Part shown: positions 48,401-57,400 of the stretch, one piece after another
Layout: every line of letters begins with the position of its first letter
How positions within the stretch are numbered: position 1 is the first letter of the stretch
Assembly: GCA_947652605.1 (NCBI GenBank)
Contig: OX393583.1
Span: 13,247,222 to 13,311,221, forward strand
DNA length: 64,000 nt
DNA from: Elmis aenea
Taxonomy: Eukaryota > Arthropoda > Insecta > Coleoptera > Elmidae
Direction of reading: 5' to 3'
Translations under genes and position numbers: made by a program
The notes under the pieces: model-generated
The model's database searches: none
Told to the model about the DNA's origin: nothing
Seen by the model: only the letters and a program-made list of their open reading frames with translations

Positions 48401-51400
48401 CATGGTATTTTACTTCTTTATTCATTGTCAAATTTGAAAAAATGCGTTTTTAACAATAACCCCTATAAATCAGGTAGGCCGATTGTTGTAGTTCATGTTG
48501 TTTCCATGACAACCAATTAACAAACTAAAAGTTTTGAAAGCCTATTACTTGTCAGATTAATAAATTCGTAAAAATGAACTTTATTAACGAAGTAAAACGC
48601 GATATGCTGCCAATTTTTTATTTATTTAATAGGAATTCTATATTGTCAAGTCAACGATATGCAGAAACATATTCAGAAGGAAAACAACCCTCGCACACAT
48701 ATTGTTGTACATTGGACAGAAACTTAGGAAAACATGGGGCCTTTGTCAAACAGTTGATATGGCTTTAGATGAAAGTAATAAAAAACATTTTTATTACTAA
48801 CAGATCCGTAAAAACACTATTTTTTTACGTTAAACAGAAACTTAAGTAAATTTGTATAAATAACATATGGCAACATTGTCATTAGCTGTCATCTCTGTTT
48901 TTCTCGTAATTATTTCTAGTTTTTGTTTTACGATACCCAAAAGTTTGCAGCTATCTTTACGAACTGAAGGCTTTCAGTTCGAATAAAAATTGTAAATACC
49001 TAAGTAAAAATTGCTGTGTGATGTGATGTGATAAAGTATAACAAAACTTAAAAGAACGGTATAAGCACAATGCTTTTTTCTTTGTTATTAAAGTTCATTT
49101 TTACAAATTTATTAATTTGACAAGTTATAGGCTTTCAAAACTTTTAGTTTGTTAATTGGTTGTCATGGAAACAACATAAATAAACTACAATGACCGGCCT
49201 ACCTGATTTATAGTGGATATTGTTTAAAACGCATTTTTGTAATTTGACAATGAATGAAGAGGTAAATTACCACGTGTGATACATCAATGGATTCAGAAAA
49301 ATAAATGCCATTTAATTATGCAAATAGCGAAAATTGCGCCCACAAGAAAAAACAAAGTTGGTTGTTATAAAACAAAAACGAATCGATCTAGGAAAAATTT
49401 GTGACCACCACCCGATTCGGCTTAAAAAGTTGCATGGGCAATGTTTTTACACATTTGAAATATTTCATATTCCAAAGGAGTTATAGACGATTTTCAAAAA
49501 TCGTATATCCTGGTTTTTCCTAATTTTCTCAGTTACCGTTTGAGATACTTCCAACTTCTCTTCAGATTATTATTAAGCATCAATTTTAGCAACTTTGCCA
49601 AATTTAAACCTATACTTTAGCTCAGAGGTTCCCAATCTTTTTAAGATATTGTACCGGTTTGTAGTAGACAATATGGCGGCGTACCAGTAAGTAAATATTT
49701 TTGGAAAAACGGGCCAAAAAAAAAATTGCTGAAATCTCAAGTGATGACTTTTTTTTGTCGCTTGACTCTCTCAAATATTTTGTCGAGCAAAAAAACAGAC
49801 TAATCCTACAATAAAACTTTCCTAAATTCCCAACTGATGAGCTTTTTTTTTTTAAGGTAAATATTTTGGAAATAGAATGCAATGCTATATGTACAATTGT
49901 AATAAAAACAATTTAATTCGTAAATACTTTTATTACACTAAATATAAATGCATGTGTATCATATACAGGGTGTTTCTAAAATATTGCGAAAAAATTCAGT
50001 TGGTGATTCCTTATCAAAAATTAAGGGGGGTCTTTCATATATATTTTTTTCCTTAGATGTATCCTTTCTGAGTTAAATACAGGGGGGTGCTTTATTTTAT
50101 ATCTCAAATTTGGATAAATGTAGAAGATTGATATTTGGTGGATGTTTTATACTTACAAGTAGTAAAAGGTTTCCCATAGTAATATTTTCGATCATCTGCC
50201 ACCTTCACAGGGGGCTGAAAAGTGCGACCCCAGTTGGTTTTTTTATTACGTTTTGGTAGGTAGTTAAAATTTTGCAATATTTTTTTTTAAATTGATTTAT
50301 TTAGAAACTGTTTTTGTTCTTTAGTGGTTCTCGTAAAACCTATCGTTTTTGAGTAACAAAATAAAACAAACTATGGCAATGGCAACCACCAAAATGAGTC
50401 GTTTTATCTTGAAATATTTGATGGATCATGTTGACTTGTTTTATTTTTTACTTAAAAACAGTAGGTTTTACTAGAACAACTAAAGAACAGAAAAACTTTG
50501 TAGATAAATTAATCTTCCAAAAAAAGTTTAAAATTGCAAAAGTTCAACCCCCCAAAAAGTTCTGAAAAAAAACAACAGGGGTCGCACTTTTCAGCCCCCT
50601 GTGAAGGTGGCAGATGATCAAAAATATGACTATGGGAAACCCTTTACTAAGTATAAAACATCTACCAAATATCATTCTTCTACATTTATCCAACTTTGAG
50701 AAATAAAATAGAAACCTAATTTTACGCTTCTCTTTAGGCGGGTGTAACTCCTAAAGGAGACGTCTGAGAAAAAAAAAATATATGAAAGACTCCCCTTAAT
50801 TTTCACTAAGGAATCACCGCCTGAATTTTTTTGCAGTATTTAAGAAACGCCCTGCATAGATATAATAATAATTCTAATTATTGTAATTAATGTGAGGGTT
50901 GCGCTGGTTTACTTTTTATCAGTGTAGAAATATCTAGTTCAATTTTGATCAGTTTAAGGCGAACATCAGACTCAAAATTAAGCAATGATTGGTTATTTTA
51001 TTTTCAGTCTGAAATTAGCGGACATCAATCATTTTCGATCACCCGATATAAACCGATAATTATTTTAAATGTACATGTGTCTACAAATCTGTCACTATCT
51101 TCTTCTTCTTCTACACGCATGTTACATAACATAGATGCTATATAAAAAAAATAATTATTCATTTGCTTATCGCGTACCGGTAGCTTGACATTCGCGTACC
51201 GGGACCGGTACGCGTACCACAGATTGGGAACGCCTGCTCTAGCTATTATAATAAGCGAGATCCCCATGCCTAAACTCGAATTTCAATCACCCTGTATTGT
51301 CAATAAAATATAGTCAATAAATATTGCCAAACTGCATTTGCCTCACACGATCAATATTTATTGACGATACATTCAGTTTAAGTTTGGCAGGCAGTCAACG

Positions 51401-54400
51401 ATGTCGTGTCAAAAAAAAGCTTGTGTTGCTATTATGGTGGTTATCGGTTAAAACCCAAACAAAATTATGAGCAAAGGAATGGTTAAATGAAGTTCGTGCT
51501 ACCACTCCAGAAGATTTTCAAAATTATTTTCGCATGACTAGCACTTCTTTCAAGTAACTATTCATTTAGCAGAACCAGCTATCAAATAATAATAACCAAG
51601 ATATCAAATACAACTGAAATTTCTCTATAGTTAGCATAAATGTTTCAATACACACATTAAAATGCAAAACATATAATATCTCAAAATAGCATAAAAGTTG
51701 CAAAAAAAAAAAATTAAAAAAACAAACGTGAAAACGTGTGTTAAGTGGGTGGCGGTAAATTGCTCGAATACAATTGCTCGAAATACAATTGCTCGAATGG
51801 GAAATTGCTCGAAAAGCAAATTGCTCGAATGACAAATTCCTCGAAAAAATGAAAAAATGTTACATTTTTATAAATACGAAATAATTAAATGTACTAGAAA
51901 AGTTGTTTACATTTGTTTACACTTATAAAAATGTATCTATTAAAATTTATTTGCAAATACATATGCATTTATTCAATTTTTTTTTAATTAACAAAGTAGG
52001 CTGTGAAAACAAAAAAAAACAAGGTGTAAATTAACCTTTTAAAACTTTAAAACTCATTTGGTACATGTTAGGAAGGTTTATTATTTGTTGTAGAGATAAA
52101 CATTATGAATATTTGATTATAAGAACAACAATATAGTCAGAACCAACAGTTATGTAGTATACCGGGTGTAAATGAAGTGTGGTACACCCCCTTTTTTCTT
52201 TAGTTTTGATTTTAGATTACTGAAAATTTAGACATATGATATGTGCAAAAAACCTGGCTTTTTGAGCCGTTGCACACATTTGTTTCACTTCCGGTTTCGC
52301 CGGAAATGACCCCAACTTTGTTATTTTAAATGGAACACCCTGTATATTTTTACATTTTTGGAAAGAGGAAGCGATTTTGGATACAAATGCACTATTTCGG
52401 TTAATTTTTATAACCTAAATTTTTTTTTTAAACAAAATTTAGTTTTTTATTAAGGGTGCCGTGACCTGCACAAATTGATTTTTATTATGTCAACAATAGT
52501 CCAAAAAACGTTTTTGTAAATTTTAAATGACATTTAGGTTACTTTAATCGGCTTTGAAGGTTGCGGAATCGGTTTTTTGACAAAAAGTCAATTTTTTTAA
52601 ATGGAACCATGCTGGTACTGGCGGTTATTTAAATGGAGCATCTTCTAACGAATCCATCAATACCAATAACTTGTATTTTTATTAAGAGTTTGCTTCAAAA
52701 ACTTCAATTTATTGTGAAAATTTATTAAGAGATCCTGTTAATCGCAGTACACTGTGCATAACTACAACAAAACAAATGATCGTTGTTTTATGTTTAACTA
52801 CTATAGTCATTTAATTAAAAAGTCTAAAAATTTTGGTAATCATCTTTACATAATTAGATTACTGCGATTTAGAGGATCTCTTAATAAATTTTCACAATAA
52901 CTTGGAAGTTTTTGAAGCAGACTCGTAATAAAAATACAAGTTATTGGTATCGATGGATTCGTTAGAAGATGCTCCATTTAAATAACTGCCAGTACCAGCA
53001 TGGTTCCATTTAAAAAAATTGACTTTTTGTCAAAAAACCGATTCCCCAACCTTCAAAGCCGATTAAAGTAACCTAAATATCATTTAAAATTTACAAAAAC
53101 GTTTTTTGGACAATTGTTGACATAATAAAAATCAATTTGTGCAGGTCACGGCACCCTTAATAAAAAACTAAATTTTGTTTAAAAAAAATTGAGGTTATAA
53201 AAATTAACCCAAATAGTGCATTTGTATCCAAAATCGCTTCCTCTTTCCAAAAATGTAAAAATATACAGGGTGTTCTATTTAAAATAATAAAGTTGGGGTC
53301 ATTTCCGGCTAAACCGGAAGTGAAACAAATGTGTGCATGTGCTCAAAAAGCCCGGTTTTTTGCACATATCATATACCTATTTAAAATTTCATTTATTTAA
53401 AATTAAAACTAAAGAAAAAAAAGGGGGTATACCACACTTCATTTACACCCGGTATAATATTTTCAAATATTTAAAGAGTTTATCTAAACAAAAAATTGAA
53501 TAAGTGTATATTATGTATTTGTAAATAAAATTTAATACATTTTTGTAAGTGTAAACAAATGTAAAAAACTTTTCTAGTACATTTAATTATTTCGTATTTA
53601 TAAAAATGTTATATTTTTTTCATTTTTTCGAGCAATTTGTCATTCGAGCAATTGTCTTTCGAGCAATTTACTTTTCGAGCAATTTCCCATTCGAGCAATT
53701 GTATTTCGAGCAATTGTATTCGAGCAATTTACCAAATTTACCAAATTTACACCAAAGCGTGTTAAGTCTGATTGTGTTTACTCCCGATATTTTTCTTCGC
53801 ATAATCTGCACTTAAATAATTTATTATTCTTTTATTTGTAGGGTAGAGATTTAAGCGTAGCTTTTGGACTGGTAACCTTCACCTATCTTTTTATCGGAGT
53901 TGTCTTCTACGTCTGCTTCCCGTTAGCAAAACACTGCATAGAAGATGTAAGTAAACGCATTTAAAAATTACAACCTTGTAATTGCGAAATACTTACACAA
54001 TAAAATTATAAAAACGTCCATCAAACCTTTTTAAATGTAATTTTTGTTTCAGAATTTGCTTAACAACTTTGAGCAATACGATCCTTTGACAATAATAGCG
54101 AGGGTTTTGCTGTTATTCCAACTTACTACAGTTTTTCCTTTAATATCTTTCATGTTGAGAGCTGACGTTCTTAATAATCTCACTATGATATTTAATAATC
54201 GCAGCTATGGGGAATTTAACTACACCAAAGTTATTATATTAAATATAATTATGGTGATAGTATACATTTTGTTCGCCATCTTCTTGCCCAGGATTGGTAC
54301 ACTTATAAGGTAAGAATAATTTATTATGAACCATTTTAATGCTAAGTTACAATTTTTAATAGCTGTTTTTTAATAGATGGTTAAAAATAATTAATATACA

Positions 54401-57400
54401 GGGTGTCCCCGTTATCACCGCAAATATTTTGTGGTGATATCTAGGACACCCTTTTCTAAAATAAATTTTAAGTAAAACTTTTTTCTAAAATCAAATGCTA
54501 GGCAGATATCAACACTTACTTGATTTTTTTACACTTCTGTAGCCGAAAATATCAATTCTAACCAGGGATGGAAAACGTAACGTAACGATACCCGATAACG
54601 TTATAATAACGATTCAACTATAATTTTTTATACAATAACGTAACGATATTTTTATACCGTTATAATAACTGATAACGTTTCGTTAAAAGTTATTTTGTAT
54701 CGTTATTCTGTATAAATTAAATTTTTATATGGCCATCTTTTTATTTTCTGAAAATATAATATTTTGTTTGTATTTTAGAAATTAAAATGAAAATAAAATA
54801 TCTCAACCTCAACGTAATTTTGTAGGTACTATTTTTTAAATTTACATTTACAGATCCCAAAAATAATTTCAGAGTTACAAATAAAAATTATTTTTATACA
54901 GCATGTTTCTTAAATAATGCGAAAAAATTCGGGAGGTGATACTTAATCGAAAATTAAAAGGGGTCTTTCATATTATTATTTTTTTTTAGGGTCTTCTTTC
55001 GGAGTTACACCCCCCTAAAAAGGATCGGTAACATTGGGTTTTTATTTTATTTCCCAAATTTGGATAAATGTGGGAGATTTATACTTATAAAAAGGTTTCC
55101 CATAGTAATATTTTTAATCATCTCCCATCTTCACAGGGGGCTGAAAAGTGCGACCCCTGTTGGTTATATTATCAGGACTTTTTGGTGGGTTGAAATCTAG
55201 CAATTTTAAATTTTCTTTAAAAACTTGATTTATTTAGAATTTTTTTTTATTCTTTAATTGTTCTCGTTAAACCTACAGTTTTTGATTAAAAAATTATATG
55301 AATGAACATAAACCATCAAATATTCCAATATAAAACGATATTGGATAGACGTGACGGGTGTAATTCATGTTGACCTTTACGCGGCGACAACGCTAAAACG
55401 CCCGTCAATTCTACCCAATATGAACATAAACATCATATTCACTCATTTAATTTTTTACTCAAAACTGTAAGATTAACGAGAAAAACTAAAGAATGAAAAA
55501 AGGTTCTAAGTAAATCAAACTAACAAAAAAATATTTTTGCAAAATTTCAACTCAGCAAAAAGTTCTGATTAAAAAACCAACAGGGGCTCGCACTTAGCCC
55601 CCCATGAAGGTGGAAGATGATTGAAAATAATACTATGGGTGACCTTTTAATAACCATAAAACATCTACCAAATATCATTCTCCTACATTTATCTAAATTT
55701 GAGAAATAAAATAAAAACCTAATTTTATCGCTCCCCTTTAGGGGGGTGTAACTCCGAAAGGAGACGTCTAAGAAAAAATTGATATAAAAAAGACCCCACT
55801 TTATTTTCAATAAGGAATCACCTTCCGAATTGTTTCGCATTATTTAAGAAATACCCTCTATATTATAATTTATGTAACGTTATATAACGTTATATAACGT
55901 TATATAACATAACAATTCATTTTTTTACCGTTATTTATAACGTTATGTAACGAAAACAAATAATAAATAACGTTATACAATAACGTAACGATTTCAAACG
56001 TTATTCCATCCCTGATTCTAACGAAAAATATTTTTTTAATAGAGCATGAAATTCCTTACAAAATTGGTTATAATCGGTTTTTATCTACAGGCAATGGTTT
56101 AAGAGTTATAAAGCAGTTTGTACAAAAAAGATTTAAAGATTTAAAAATTTAAAAACTTTAATTATTTCTTAAGACTTCGCAACCGCTATATCTTTAAAAC
56201 GAAAGGTTTTACAAAAAACGGACGGCCCATTCCGGATAGCAAATTTTATGGGCTACAACTTTGGTAAAGTGAAGTTTTTGGAAAATTAAACCGACTTTTC
56301 AGAAAAGTTGAAAATAAGGAACAGTGCAAAAAAATCTGTTAAATAATGTTTTGTGTTTAAAAATGCATTTAAAGAGAGTGCGATTATGTACTGAAAATGA
56401 TGGAGGTCATTTGAACACTTATTGAGGTAATTTTGTGGTTACATGTTAATTTTATTGTGTCAAGATTGATTTGCATTGTTCTCCATTTTATCGTTATCGA
56501 CAAAATTATAAGTTTCTTGTTTTTCCTTTCAATTGTTTCAAATTACTGCTGTCTACCTTCATAGCCTACTTGAAAATATTACTTTGCCCTAATAATTAAC
56601 AATAAAATCGCGATATCTCGGAAAATATCAATTTTAGGTGAAAAACAGCCTTAATATTTTCGAAAGAGAATTAAATGTTCTATAAGACGGTGCAAAAAAA
56701 TATAGGGTGTTGTATTTAAAAAAAAATTAGTTATCGATGTTTAAAGTTTCACAAGTTTGACCAAGCGTAAAAAACGCCCTGTACAATATTTTTATAATGT
56801 AGGTGGCGCAAAGTGTTACATAATCTATTGTCAATCTTATCTCCAAGCGAATTTCTTTAGACTTGTCAAAGTTTTCAAATGTTAAAATTTTTTGAAAGGT
56901 CTGTATTTTCATGAAAATGCAATTTTCACGAGAACGGTTGACTTTAGACGCATATAACCTTTTACACTGTTTGAATTAAATTTAAAGAGGAATCCAAAAA
57001 TGTAAAAATATACAGGGTGTTCCATAAGAAAAAGTATAACTTTGATATGGCACTCTTTTTTGGAGCACCCTGTATATTTGAAAATATTTTTAAAATGTAG
57101 CCCTTATTGACTTATATAATCTGACAGCGACAGAAATTGGAAAATATAAACCGTTTCGCCATAAAACTCCGACGGGTCCGTCGTGACTCACCCTGTATAT
57201 TTATAATGTTTATCACAACAATAAATTACAAAACCTTCGTAACTTGTATCAAATGAGTTTTAAAAGGTTTTACACCTGGTTTTGTTTTTGTTTTCACAGC
57301 CTATTATAATTTTGTTTAAAAAAAAAACTAAAAAACCTCCGTAACTTGCGTATTATTGAAAATAAATACATCAACCCTTACACATTTGGAATGACAAAAA

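Larger units (their letters stand above)
47556..51294. mobile_element. Chimeric fold-back: family A left end joined to family E (copy 2)
   Basis: Starts GAGGGTGGTGTAAATTCGAA after TA and follows a family-A left arm to about 48030; then family E begins with CATGGGGATCTCGCTTATTA. The E right arm runs 49275-49614 plus 51245-51294 and ends TTTCAATCACCCTG before TA. Both outer ends have TA, yet they belong to different families. Split by hAT 49623-51236. Confidence 0.7.
45268..53841 (+). other. SLC38A9: SLC38A9 intron 7 (8.6 kb)
   Basis: Contains fold-backs A2, A3/E2 chimera, a hAT with nested fold-back F1, a Harbinger remnant and the TTGCTCGAA element. 46956-47553 shows nothing recognisable. Confidence 0.8.
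54399..56480. mobile_element. TA-flanked element (family G), left part, split by a hAT
   Basis: TA then CAGGGTGTCCCCGTTATCAC; TTTTGTGGTGATATCTAGGA. Continues after the hAT (56023 on) with AATTGGTTATAATCGG and related sequence. No G right end; at about 56500 it passes into a family-C right arm. The stated end is approximate. Confidence 0.5.
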
